Positions 15,865 to 23,916 of a stretch of 31,417 nucleotides of DNA are shown piece by piece. Under the pieces are notes generated by a model, which made no database searches, had not been told where the DNA came from, and saw only the letters and a program-made list of their open reading frames with translations. The translations under genes were made by a program, and so were the position numbers. The stretch comes from Corynebacterium kroppenstedtii (GTDB lineage Bacteria > Actinomycetota > Actinomycetes > Mycobacteriales > Mycobacteriaceae), in NCBI RefSeq assembly GCF_003243515.1, contig NZ_QFRA01000022.1, positions 1-31,417 on the forward strand. Direction: 5' to 3'. Every line of letters starts with the position of its first letter. The stretch's first letter is position 1.

Positions 15865-16959
15865 TTAGTCGCGTGGCTCGCGACGCCCGGTTTTCCGCGC
15901 GCGTGCTCGAACGCGATCCCCTACAGCGTGAGGAAGTGACGCCAGCGCTCGCCCTCCCCGGAGAGCCGCGCGGCCCGCACGAGCGGCACCGCGTTTCATG
16001 AACGCGAAGACATCAGAGCGGTCAATGTCGGCCCATTCACGTACGGAAAACGGCGGGATGTGGGCGTAGTCGTCGTAATCAGAATCGTGATCGGCCGGGA
16101 AGTCGTCGTCAATCCATTCCTCGTCACCCGCCGATCGCGTGTGCGGATTGTTAGGGGACGTAGTGCTGTCGGCAGTGTTAGTGTGTCGTCGGAAAGCAGA
16201 GTACCCCCGTCGGGAAGAAGACCCCGAAGCACGTTCGAGGGGCAGGCGGGACGCGGGGCGACCGTCGATGGCAAAAGCTGCAACAGGAACGTCCATCGAC
16301 ATTGACGTCAGGGAAAGACCCAGCCAGGAGCGCAGCGCCTCCGTGGCCAACTCTGCGGGGAGGAAGGGCAGCTCGATTCCGCGGTGATCGCCATGCGACC
16401 GTTCCCCGGCCCAAAATGGCGTTTCGAAAGGCTCCGGCAGCCCGGTGTCCTCGAAAATCGAGACCCGATTAGAACAGAACGACCGCTCCAGTTTGTCCTC
16501 GTGCCAGTGCGCGAAACCGCCCAGCTGGCTGTGGTCGTCGGCCGCGAAAGCATAAATATCGGAGGTCGGGATCGACTCAATCAATTTCATGGGCAACGCG
16601 GACAGGTGCGACACATCAAACTCGTAGCCGGGGAATGATGCCGGCACGTATTGGATAATGGCCACACCGTCGAACCCGCCGATATAAATTTCACCATGGC
16701 CGGCCGACGTCGACCGGTTAAGCGGGAAGTCACCCATGTGCGTGACGGGCCATTGCGGGTTGAGCTGGGCGAGCAGTTTCCGCCCAAAGCCGCGATCGGG
16801 GGCGGGGTCATTGGCGAAGACATCCCGCGGGTGAGGAGTGCTGATGCACCAAATGGTAACCGTGGCCGAGGGGAACGGATATTTCACGATCGGCACAGAC
16901 CCGTGGGGGGTGAAGCCGTCACTGGAACGTGATCCAGATGAATCCGACGCGTGAGCCAT
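15865..16959 (-). CDS. DUF6928-like protein
   Basis: This is a 364-aa cytoplasmic protein without membrane segments. Residues 35-225 resemble DUF6928: ATVTIWCIST strand, a LLAQLNPQWPVTHMGDFPL segment, EIYIGGFDGVAIIQY, DIYAFAADDHSQLGGFAHWHEDKLERSFC, EDTGLPEPFETPFWAGE and LPFLPAELATEALRSWLGLSL. The family function is unknown. The rest is a disordered Ser/Arg and Asp-rich linker, an acidic patch (DEEWIDDDFPADHDSDYDDY) and a highly basic tail (GRALASLPHAVGDRVRARARKTGRR) that could bind nucleic acid. Start ATG 16959 has GGAGG 6 nt upstream. It lies 75 nt after sepH in the same direction, so co-expression with the division gene is likely. Confidence 0.78.
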   Translation of the reverse strand: MAHASDSSGSRSSDGFTPHGSVPIVKYPFPSATVTIWCISTPHPRDVFANDPAPDRGFGRKLLAQLNPQWPVTHMGDFPLNRSTSAGHGEIYIGGFDGVAIIQYVPASFPGYEFDVSHLSALPMKLIESIPTSDIYAFAADDHSQLGGFAHWHEDKLERSFCSNRVSIFEDTGLPEPFETPFWAGERSHGDHRGIELPFLPAELATEALRSWLGLSLTSMSMDVPVAAFAIDGRPASRLPLERASGSSSRRGYSAFRRHTNTADSTTSPNNPHTRSAGDEEWIDDDFPADHDSDYDDYAHIPPFSVREWADIDRSDVFAFMKRGAARAGRAALRGGRALASLPHAVGDRVRARARKTGRREPRD

Positions 16960-17034
16960 GTCGTCCCTCCGTTACTCACAGATATGCCGTCTCACACAGG
17001 CGCGCGGGGAGTTTCTGTGTGGACAGTTTCCAGC

Positions 17035-18543
17035 TTAGTCGTGGTCGCGGGTGTGGTTGCCCCGGTTGCGCGGCGGATCCGACCGGTTCGTTCGCACTCC
17101 CAACAAGACATCCTCCCAGTGAGGAGTCACAGCTTTCCGACGACGAGGGCGGGGTTCAGTGTCCGGGTGCTGTAAGAATGCGTCCTCATTGTCGGATGGT
17201 TCAGTGTGGCCATCTGATGCCCGATCGTGGCCCGAGCCATTGTGGTCATCGTTTCTGCTGGTTCCGCCATCGTGGGGATCATCCCCGGCCGATGATCCTT
17301 TATCCGAGGATTTGTTCGCGCGCCGGGATCGGTGGTCATCGAGTCCGACGATTTCCATGCGTCCTGTGCGACGACGTTGCGTCCGTCGCCCGCGGTCCCC
17401 GCCTGCTCGAGAGGGGTGGGAGTGGGGCTGCATGTCTGCGTCTGTCCCGGGCTGTCCTTCGCCCCGGGGTGCTTCCTCCTCGGGTGACGAGGGAGTAGCG
17501 GAGGTAGCGTCGTCGAAGTCCTCCGCTGTTTCGTCATAATCGAAGTCGGGGTCGCCGTCGGTGTGCAGCCCGTGGATCTGCCCTGATTCCTGACTGCCAT
17601 CGTCGGAGCTCATTGCCGACGAGAAACGCGCGGATCCTCCCTGGCCCCTGGTGCGGGACCGGGGGCGCCCAGGCGATGGGCGGCCGAAGTCGGGGTCGAC
17701 AAGTTCCGTGGCGGCTTCATTGCGTGCCACTGTCGTGGCAGAGAGCCCATCGGAGTGGTAGCTCCATTCCGCGGTGACGTTGGACATGCCGGATGTCCAG
17801 GTCAGAGTGATGATCCACAGTCGGGCGTCGTTGCGGTAGGCGTCCCATGTGGCTTCCGACAGGTCCATTCCGCGCGCTGTGAATGCCGTGGCGAGGACGT
17901 CGTCGAGAGTCAGTGTGGACGGGCCGTCTTGGCGAACGGGGTGCGATTGGCGGGCCACGGTGGTCATGCGCTCGCGCTCAGCGAGGATGGGGTGCGCGAA
18001 GGGCTCGATTTTGCCTTGCGACATCCCGGAGGCGCGGGCGAGGTCTTCGATGGATTCGCCGCCGCGGATGCGCGCCTGGATTTCTCGCGGGGTAAGGATG
18101 ACGGTCGGTGTCGACGTAGCCGTCAGTGATTCGCTCTGGTCTGTGGCGGTGTCAGATCCTGCGCTGGAACCCTCGTCATCGGAGTCTTTGTCATTATCGA
18201 CGCCGGAAACGTTGTCTGTGTGTGACGAACCGGAATCGTCGGATTGAGGTGCCGCTTCTGCCGGGGTATCGGTGCTGGTGGAATCGATCGAGCTGGAGGC
18301 GTCGGTTACGTCGGCAGCATCATCCAGCAACCGTCGGAGGGCAGATCTCGTGTCCGCAGTGAGTGGAAGCCTGAAGTGTGCCGGAGCGGTGTTGTCCTCC
18401 TGCGAGGAATCCGTCGAGGAAACCTCGGGGGAGTTGCTCGAAGAATCCGCAGCGGCGGACGCGTCGGGACTGTGCGGCTCCGAGGCAGCAAAAACCAGGT
18501 AGTCGTCGGTGCATTCCTCGGGGACGAGGGAAATTGTCTGCAT
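17035..18543 (-). CDS. sepH: Septation protein SepH (DUF3071)
   Basis: SepH stimulates FtsZ assembly in actinobacteria. The protein here is 502 aa. The N-terminal DUF3071 domain starts MQTISLVPEECTDDYLVF, is interrupted by long acidic Ser/Asp-rich inserts (about 25-50 and 80-150), and resumes with LTPREIQARIRGGESIEDLARASGMSQGKIEPFAHPILAERERMTTVARQSHPVR, a helix-turn-helix characteristic of SepH. It continues through DVLATAFTARGMDLSEATWDAYR and a beta segment. The C-terminal ~230 residues are disordered and charged, and end with the conserved VLLGVRTN motif thought to contact FtsZ. The inserts make it clearly longer than the usual ~350 aa. Start ATG 18543 has AGGAGG 6 nt upstream. Confidence 0.92.
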   Translation of the reverse strand: MQTISLVPEECTDDYLVFAASEPHSPDASAAADSSSNSPEVSSTDSSQEDNTAPAHFRLPLTADTRSALRRLLDDAADVTDASSSIDSTSTDTPAEAAPQSDDSGSSHTDNVSGVDNDKDSDDEGSSAGSDTATDQSESLTATSTPTVILTPREIQARIRGGESIEDLARASGMSQGKIEPFAHPILAERERMTTVARQSHPVRQDGPSTLTLDDVLATAFTARGMDLSEATWDAYRNDARLWIITLTWTSGMSNVTAEWSYHSDGLSATTVARNEAATELVDPDFGRPSPGRPRSRTRGQGGSARFSSAMSSDDGSQESGQIHGLHTDGDPDFDYDETAEDFDDATSATPSSPEEEAPRGEGQPGTDADMQPHSHPSRAGGDRGRRTQRRRTGRMEIVGLDDHRSRRANKSSDKGSSAGDDPHDGGTSRNDDHNGSGHDRASDGHTEPSDNEDAFLQHPDTEPRPRRRKAVTPHWEDVLLGVRTNRSDPPRNRGNHTRDHD

Positions 18544-18665
18544 TACTACCTCCTGGTCACATAAGCCGGGGTGGAACTCCCATTCCTTATGTCAGCGTTT
18601 ACCGCCGTCCGCTGCCTTATATTCTCGTTCACCGTTTTACGCTTATGCGAAGGCTTCCAGAGAAC

Positions 18666-18692
18666 GAATGGCAATGAATGGCCGCGAATGGC
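18666..18692 (-). repeat. Three 7-bp direct repeats, 10-bp period, upstream of sepH
   Basis: GAATGGC occurs at 18666-18672, 18676-18682 and 18686-18692 on the plus strand (GCCATTC on the coding strand), exactly one helical turn apart and 120-150 nt before the sepH start. The arrangement is typical of a protein-binding array. The interval 18544-18817 otherwise holds the sepH promoter region and the end of serC; I see no gene in it. Confidence 0.45.
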
Positions 18693-18817
18693 AAGCCATA
18701 CATATCCCGACTTTTCTCAGATACCCCTTTACCTTAGCTGGATTAAGCAAATAGCGGTGATATACGCGCTGGATAGCGCGCACATATCTGGTCCGCTACG
18801 CCTCGGAGTAACTGGTA

Positions 18818-19978
18818 CTACGTGCTCTTGTTGGCTAGTTCATTGTCCAGAATGTAATCAATGGCAGATACTAATTTCTCTACATCCGCGGTATCGATAG
18901 CCGGGAATGTGCCAATACGCAGCTGGTTTCGTCCAAGCTTGCGGTAAGGCTCCGTATCCAGCACACCATTAGCACGCAGAATCGCCGCAATTCGTGCCGC
19001 GTCAATGGCGTCGTCGAAATCAACAGTCGTGACGACGAGGGACCGCCCCTGCGGATCGGCGACGAATGGTTGCGTCTCGGAGCGCTTTTCAGCCCAGTCA
19101 TAAATCACGCGTGACGACGCAGACGTCCGCTGGACCATTCCGTCAAGCCCACCGTTGCTATTCATCCACTGCACTTGCTGATCCATCATGAGCAGCGTCG
19201 CTACTGCTGGCGTGTTATACGTTTGGTTCTTCCGCGAATTATTCACAGCAGTCTGCAAATCCAGGAACGCGGGAATAAACCGGTCAGATTTCGAAATCTG
19301 CTCAATCCTTTCCAGCGCGGCCGGGCTCATTGCAGCGAACCACAGGCCGCCATCGGAGGCGAAGCATTTCTGCGGCGAAAAGTAGTAAGCATCCGCATTC
19401 CGAATATCGACGGGTAAACCGCCAGCGCCCGAGGTCGCGTCGATAAGGACGAGCGCGTCACCGGATGGCCGCTCCACGGGAACCATTGACCCCGTCGAGG
19501 TCTCGTTGTGTGCCCACGCAACAACATCTGCGTCGGCATTGTTAAGTTCCGACGGGGAAGGGGCGGTGCCAGGATCACTTTCGAGGACGATCGGGGCGTC
19601 CAACCACGGGGCTCGCTCGGATGCGGCCGCGAATTTGCCGGAAAACTCCCCGTACTTCAGATGAGCGGAACGGCGTTCAATCAGGCCGAAGGTCGCAGCG
19701 TCCCAAAACGCGGTAGCCCCGCCCAATGAGGCGACGATTTCGTACCCGTCGGGAAGCTGAAAGAGTGACGTCAGGCCTTCCTGAATAGAGGCGACGATAT
19801 TCTTGACTCCGGGCTTGCGGTGCGAGGTTCCCATAATGGTGGTCGCGCCCTGGTCAATGGCCTTTATTTGCTCCGGGCGGATTTTGGAGGGGCCACAACC
19901 AAAGCGGCCATCGTGGGGGAGGAGTTCCTTAGGGAGGTGGGGTGCGTCGGAAGAGGTGGGTGATGTGGTGGGTGTCAT
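18818..19978 (-). CDS. serC: Phosphoserine aminotransferase
   Basis: SerC converts 3-phosphohydroxypyruvate and glutamate to phosphoserine in serine synthesis (also used in pyridoxal phosphate synthesis). The protein is 386 aa. Seen: DGRFGCGPSKIRPEQI, the family start motif; TSHRKPGVKNIV; the PLP pocket SLGGATAFWDA; VLIDATSGAGGLPVDI; the Schiff-base lysine K204 in YYFSPQKCFASDGG; and LGRNQLRIGTFPAID at the end. It is the actinobacterial/archaeal-type SerC. The ATG at 19978 is preferred: an in-frame ATG at 20023 overlaps a TATGAT box (20019-20024, minus strand) that could itself be the -10 of the gene. It is divergent from gltA. Confidence 0.93.
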   Translation of the reverse strand: MTPTTSPTSSDAPHLPKELLPHDGRFGCGPSKIRPEQIKAIDQGATTIMGTSHRKPGVKNIVASIQEGLTSLFQLPDGYEIVASLGGATAFWDAATFGLIERRSAHLKYGEFSGKFAAASERAPWLDAPIVLESDPGTAPSPSELNNADADVVAWAHNETSTGSMVPVERPSGDALVLIDATSGAGGLPVDIRNADAYYFSPQKCFASDGGLWFAAMSPAALERIEQISKSDRFIPAFLDLQTAVNNSRKNQTYNTPAVATLLMMDQQVQWMNSNGGLDGMVQRTSASSRVIYDWAEKRSETQPFVADPQGRSLVVTTVDFDDAIDAARIAAILRANGVLDTEPYRKLGRNQLRIGTFPAIDTADVEKLVSAIDYILDNELANKST

Positions 19979-20018
19979 GTAGGGCTCGTATATCTCTAGG
20001 GACTGTGCGTTGGTGGGG

Positions 20019-20024
20019 ATCATA
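20019..20024 (-). promoter_or_regulatory. Possible -10 box (TATGAT) of serC
   Basis: TATGAT on the minus strand, about 40 nt before the chosen serC start at 19978. The -35 is not recognisable. Confidence 0.35.
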
Positions 20025-20145
20025 GTGACGCGGCTGTGAATAAGCGAATAAAAACCACAAAACTGTTTAAAATGCGTACATTCGCCTCAGTTCAGCCGGT
20101 GAGTAACCCTGAAAGAGGGGGGATTTCTGGCCATCGATTGGTAAC

Positions 20146-20284
20146 TGTCGTCCACATCACAACCTTTGTTAAACTGTGCGGCATACCATTATTCGGGTAT
20201 GTCTGCTGTCGCCCCCACGTGAGTGAGGTTCTACACTAGATCGTGAAGAGGGCAGGTCTTCGGTATTTGTCTTGTCGTCCACAT
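20146..20284 (+). repeat. 12-bp repeat pair in the serC-gltA intergenic region
   Basis: TGTCGTCCACAT occurs at 20146-20157 and again at 20273-20284, either side of a possible gltA -10 (TACACT, 20231-20236). A separate inverted repeat CATACC (20182-20187) / GGTATG (20196-20201) lies between. The whole 439-nt interval 19979-20417 has no ORF worth calling and probably carries regulation of both genes. I could not identify convincing GlxR, RamA or RamB sites by eye. Confidence 0.35.
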
Positions 20285-20417
20285 GATGGATGCCGTGAAT
20301 CGGTGAACATCGACCAACAAAGAGAAGGCCGCCCTCGAAAGTGTATGAGTGCAGGGAAAACTTAAGTGAGCATCAGCTCCATACGGCATAACCACTGCTT
20401 TCGGAGAAAGGGAAAAC

Positions 20418-21728
20418 ATGGCTGATAACAATGCTGTAGAGGCCAAGGACAAGGCTGTACTTACCTACCCGGGAGGCAGCTATGAAATGCCTATCGTTAA
20501 AGCAACCGATGGGAACGACGGCATTGCCCTGGGAAAGCTGCTCCAGGAAACTGGCTACGTTACCCTCGATCCGGGGTATGTAAATACAGGTTCCACGCTG
20601 TCCAATATCACCTATATTGATGGTGCAAATGGGATTCTTCGCTACCGCGGATACCCCATCGAAGAATTGGCCGAGAAGGCAACCTTCAACGAAGTTTCTT
20701 ACCTCTTGATTAATGGTGAGCTTCCCAACCAAGAACAGCTCGACGAATTTAACCGTAATATTCGCCGGCATACCTTGGTTGATGAAGATTTCAAGGATCA
20801 CTTCTCCATTTTCCCGCGGTCATCACACCCCATGGCCGTTATTGCTTCTGCGCTGAACGTGTTGTCCACCTACTACCAGGATTCGCTCGACCCGCTCGAC
20901 CCGAATATGCAGAAACTCAACACCTATCGCCTGATGGCGAAGGTTCCCGTGCTGGCTGCCTACTCTCACCGCGCACGTCGAGGCCAGCCGTTCATGTACC
21001 CGGATAACGGCCTGAACGCTCGCCAGAACTTCATGCGCATGATGTTCGGCTACCCGACGGAGGACTACGAAGTTGACCCCGTCCTGACGAAGGCTCTTGA
21101 CCAGCTCCTTATTCTTCACGCGGACCACGAGCAGAACTGCTCAACGTCGACGGTTCGCATGGTGTCCTCCGCACAGGCCAACATGTTCGTGTCCATTGCT
21201 GCCGGCTTCAATGCTCTGTCCGGTCCGCTTCACGGTGGTGCTAACCAGGCAGTTCTGGAAATGCTCCAGGAGATCAAGGACAATGGTGGCGACGCGACCG
21301 AGTTCATGAACAAGGTGAAGAATAAGGAAGACGGCGTGAAGCTGATGGGTTTCGGCCACCGCGTCTACAAGAGCTACGATCCGCGTGCTGCAATTGTGAA
21401 GAAGACCGCAGACCGTGTGCTCAACCACCTTGGCGTCAACGACGAGCTCCTCGAAATCGCCGTGAACCTGGAAGAAATCGCCCTCAAGGACGACTACTTC
21501 ATCGACCGCAAGCTGTACCCGAACGTCGACTTCTGCACTGGCCTCATTTACCGGGCCATGGGCTTCCCGACCAACTTCTTCACCGTTCTGTTCGGTATGG
21601 GCCGCCTGCCGGGGTGGATTGCTCAGCACCTCGAGCTCGTGAACGACAAGTCGTCCCGCATCAACCGCCCGCGTCAGGTGTACACGGGATACGATGAGCG
21701 CCACGTCATCCCGCGCAAAGAACGCTAA
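20418..21728 (+). CDS. gltA: Citrate synthase
   Basis: Citrate synthase condenses acetyl-CoA with oxaloacetate at the entry to the TCA cycle. The protein is 436 aa, the same length as corynebacterial GltA. Seen: HADHEQNCSTSTVR at 234-247, the active-site loop GPLHGGANQAVLEML with H272, GFGHRVYKSYDPRA with H314, and LYPNVDFCTGLIYRAMGFP with catalytic D371. It is a type II (hexameric, NADH-sensitive-type architecture) enzyme by N-terminal domain length (LTYPGGSYEMP start). Start ATG 20418 follows GGAGAAAGGG. A long leader (possible -10 at 20231) suggests regulated expression. Confidence 0.97.
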   Translation: MADNNAVEAKDKAVLTYPGGSYEMPIVKATDGNDGIALGKLLQETGYVTLDPGYVNTGSTLSNITYIDGANGILRYRGYPIEELAEKATFNEVSYLLINGELPNQEQLDEFNRNIRRHTLVDEDFKDHFSIFPRSSHPMAVIASALNVLSTYYQDSLDPLDPNMQKLNTYRLMAKVPVLAAYSHRARRGQPFMYPDNGLNARQNFMRMMFGYPTEDYEVDPVLTKALDQLLILHADHEQNCSTSTVRMVSSAQANMFVSIAAGFNALSGPLHGGANQAVLEMLQEIKDNGGDATEFMNKVKNKEDGVKLMGFGHRVYKSYDPRAAIVKKTADRVLNHLGVNDELLEIAVNLEEIALKDDYFIDRKLYPNVDFCTGLIYRAMGFPTNFFTVLFGMGRLPGWIAQHLELVNDKSSRINRPRQVYTGYDERHVIPRKER

Positions 21729-21754
21729 ATAAGGAGCCCCAAACTTGATGTTCC

Positions 21755-21827
21755 GGTGCCACTAGGCACCCCGCCATGAGCCAAGTTCGTCATTACCAGC
21801 TACTCTGGTGAGCCGAGCTTGGCTCAT
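21755..21827 (+). terminator. Hairpin pair between gltA and the FKBP gene
   Basis: A perfect 6-bp hairpin (GGTGCC 21755-21760, GGCACC 21765-21770, 4-nt loop) is followed by a 10-bp stem ATGAGCCAAG (21776-21785) / CTTGGCTCAT (21818-21827). The loop of the second stem contains a further small hairpin (CCAG 21796-21799, CTGG 21805-21808). No T-run follows. They can end gltA transcription or act as a structured leader for the FKBP gene 54 nt further on. Confidence 0.5.
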
Positions 21828-21880
21828 TGCTTCGTCAGTTCCCTTATACCAGCGAGTCTGTAACAAAAGGAGAAAATCTC

Positions 21881-22240
21881 ATGAGTAAGCCAACTATCGA
21901 GGTCCAATCGGGGCCAGCCCCGCAGGATCTCCTCATTGAAGACATCACGGTAGGGGACGGCCCTGAGGCTCAAGCAGGATCCAATGTTGAGGTCCATTAT
22001 GTAGGTGTGGACTTCGAAACCGGCGAAGAGTTCGATTCTTCATGGGATCGCGGGCAGACCATCACATTCCCGCTAACCGGTCTGATCGCCGGCTGGCAGG
22101 AAGGCATTCCTGGAATGCGCGTTGGTGGACGCCGTAAGCTGACCATTCCGCCGGACATGGCATATGGGCCCGCCGGCACCGGCCACCCGCTCGGCGGCCG
22201 AACCCTCGTGTTCGTTATCGATCTGGTGGACGTGAAGTAA
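21881..22240 (+). CDS. FKBP-type peptidyl-prolyl cis-trans isomerase
   Basis: This is a 119-aa single-domain FKBP, a cytoplasmic protein-folding catalyst with no signal peptide. Seen: VEVHYVGVDFETGEEFDSSWDRGQTITFPL, LIAGWQEGIPGMRVGGRRKLTIPPDMAYG and LVFVIDLVDV, covering the complete fold and the aromatic/acidic ligand pocket (Y, F, D, W). Start ATG 21881 follows AAAAGGAG; the frame is open to 21827 but lacks support there. The gltA-fkbA-accDA order is also known from C. glutamicum, from memory. Confidence 0.94.
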   Translation: MSKPTIEVQSGPAPQDLLIEDITVGDGPEAQAGSNVEVHYVGVDFETGEEFDSSWDRGQTITFPLTGLIAGWQEGIPGMRVGGRRKLTIPPDMAYGPAGTGHPLGGRTLVFVIDLVDVK

Positions 22241-22291
22241 GAGGGGCTACGTGGCGCCTACGCGACCGTGGTTCTTCCGCGGAGACGGCTC

Positions 22292-23767
22292 TCACACGAT
22301 CGTGGCGAGCTGTTCGTAATGCGCCAGACGCTGCTCACGCCCTCGTCGCAAAGTAGAATTCAACTTAATCTCCCACAAGGCGTGAGCAATCCAGTCAATG
22401 ACTACCTTGCTATTAGCCTCGGCATCGGTGCTGTCCAATGCGGGGATAAGGCGATCAACAATTCCGCGGTTGTGAAGCTTATCCGCCGCAACGGATTGGT
22501 TTTCCATCATGGCCGATGCATGATCGACATCCCGATAAATAATCGCGCTGGCTCCCTCTGGGGGAAGAGGTGCCGACCACGCATCTTCACAGGCCAGGAC
22601 CTGGTCGGCAGGAATCATCGATAGGGCAGCACCGCCACACCCCTGGCCGATAATGACCGACACCGCCGGCACGTCGATATCGAGAATCTCCGCCAGCGTG
22701 CGCGCAATAGACCCAGCCATACCAGTTCGCTCCGCGCGATCGGACAGCTCGCCACCAGGTGTATCAATGACGCTGACCAGCGGAATCCCCAGCTCATGGG
22801 CCAACGTGATGCCGCGCCGGGCGAAGCGCATGGCCTCTGTGCTCAAGGACCAATCGCCCAATGGTTCCTGCGCGGTGCGGTCCATTCCGACGAACACGAG
22901 GGATTGGTCATTGATCCGGGTTAACCCCACGATCACGGCCTCAGACATTCGTCCGTCGCCGGTGCCCGAGAGCTGAATCCAGTGGTCAGAGAGAGCATTC
23001 ACGAGATCCGCGGCGCCGGTCCGCTGTGGGTGGCGGGTTCGGGTGATGGCGTCCCACGCTGACCTGATCTCACCTGACGGCGGCGTCGGCTCCGCCGGTT
23101 CAGTCGCATGATCAGGGCGGATAAGAACGTCGAAAAGTTTTGTAAATTGCCGACGAAGGCTCGCGGGATCGATGACCCCATCGATGACCCCGTGGCGGGA
23201 GAGATACTCACCCGTCTGAACGCCGGGTGAGAGAGGCTTGCCCGTCGTGAGTTCGACGACGCGGGGGCCAAGGAATCCCAGCGTGGCGCCGGGTTGGGCG
23301 AAGGTGAGGTGCCCCGCAGAGCCCCAGGACGCCATAGCCCCGCCCGTCGTTGGATGGCGGAGATACACCAGGTAGGGCAGGGGCTGATCTTTATGCCGGT
23401 GAATCGAGGCGGTGATCGAAATCATCAGCGCAAAGGCCGGCGTTCCCTCTTGCATTCGCGTGCCACCGGACGCGGGCGAAATGAGAAGGGGCAAACTTTC
23501 CGCTGTGGCGCGGTGGATGGCGTCGATAATTCGTCGTGATGTCGCAGCCCCGATGGACCCACCGAGAAAAGAGAATTCCGAGGCAACCACAGCAACGCGG
23601 TGACCGTCAATCGTTCCGGCCCCGGTGATCACGGCCTCATCAACCCCCGACTTCTCCCGCGCGCGAGCTAATGACGCGGCGTAATCGTCGGAAATCTCTC
23701 CATAATCAGGTTTAGTGTCCCAGCTATCCCATGAATCCGTAGTGGACGAAACGGAATGTGACACCAT
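22292..23767 (-). CDS. accD3: Acetyl-CoA carboxylase carboxyltransferase, AccD3/AccDA type
   Basis: This is a fused beta-alpha carboxyltransferase of 491 aa, close to AccD3 of mycobacteria (Rv0904c). The N-terminal half has VDEAVITGAGTIDGHRVAVVASEFSFLGGSIG, SGGTRMQEGTPAF and HPTTGGAMASWGS (first oxyanion-type loop). The C-terminal half has the GWALDVEALRR-equivalent acyl region: RFARRGITLAHELGIPLVSVIDTPGGELS, IIGQGCGGAALSM and LPPEGASAIIYRD. No zinc-ribbon cysteines precede the first half. It transfers carboxyl from biotin to an acyl-CoA; its role next to the main AccD1-type enzyme is uncertain. The start at ATG 23767 is set by a TACGCT box 6 nt upstream. It converges on the FKBP gene. Confidence 0.87.
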   Translation of the reverse strand: MVSHSVSSTTDSWDSWDTKPDYGEISDDYAASLARAREKSGVDEAVITGAGTIDGHRVAVVASEFSFLGGSIGAATSRRIIDAIHRATAESLPLLISPASGGTRMQEGTPAFALMISITASIHRHKDQPLPYLVYLRHPTTGGAMASWGSAGHLTFAQPGATLGFLGPRVVELTTGKPLSPGVQTGEYLSRHGVIDGVIDPASLRRQFTKLFDVLIRPDHATEPAEPTPPSGEIRSAWDAITRTRHPQRTGAADLVNALSDHWIQLSGTGDGRMSEAVIVGLTRINDQSLVFVGMDRTAQEPLGDWSLSTEAMRFARRGITLAHELGIPLVSVIDTPGGELSDRAERTGMAGSIARTLAEILDIDVPAVSVIIGQGCGGAALSMIPADQVLACEDAWSAPLPPEGASAIIYRDVDHASAMMENQSVAADKLHNRGIVDRLIPALDSTDAEANSKVVIDWIAHALWEIKLNSTLRRGREQRLAHYEQLATIV

Positions 23768-23773
23768 TTCTCT

Positions 23774-23779
23774 AGCGTA
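23774..23779 (-). promoter_or_regulatory. -10 box (TACGCT), leaderless promoter of accD3
   Basis: On the minus strand TACGCT is followed by AGAGAA (6 nt) and ATG 23767. It fits TANNNT and the spacing of the other leaderless genes. Confidence 0.4.
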
Positions 23780-23905
23780 ACTCTCACACGTCTTCCGCAA
23801 GGGGGCTTTAGCGAAATGGTGCGCAGACCGGAGTGTGGGGGATATGCCGTGGGCGATGGGGCGCGTCGTTAGCCCTGTGAGCTGGGGTTCTGCAGGAGTG
23901 AGCCA

Positions 23906-23911
23906 TAGCGT
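23906..23911 (+). promoter_or_regulatory. -10 box (TAGCGT) of the aldo/keto reductase gene
   Basis: TAGCGT, five bases (GTTCA), then ATG 23917. An AGGAG further up (23894-23898) is 18 nt from the ATG, too far to act as ribosome site. Confidence 0.4.
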
Positions 23912-23916
23912 GTTCA

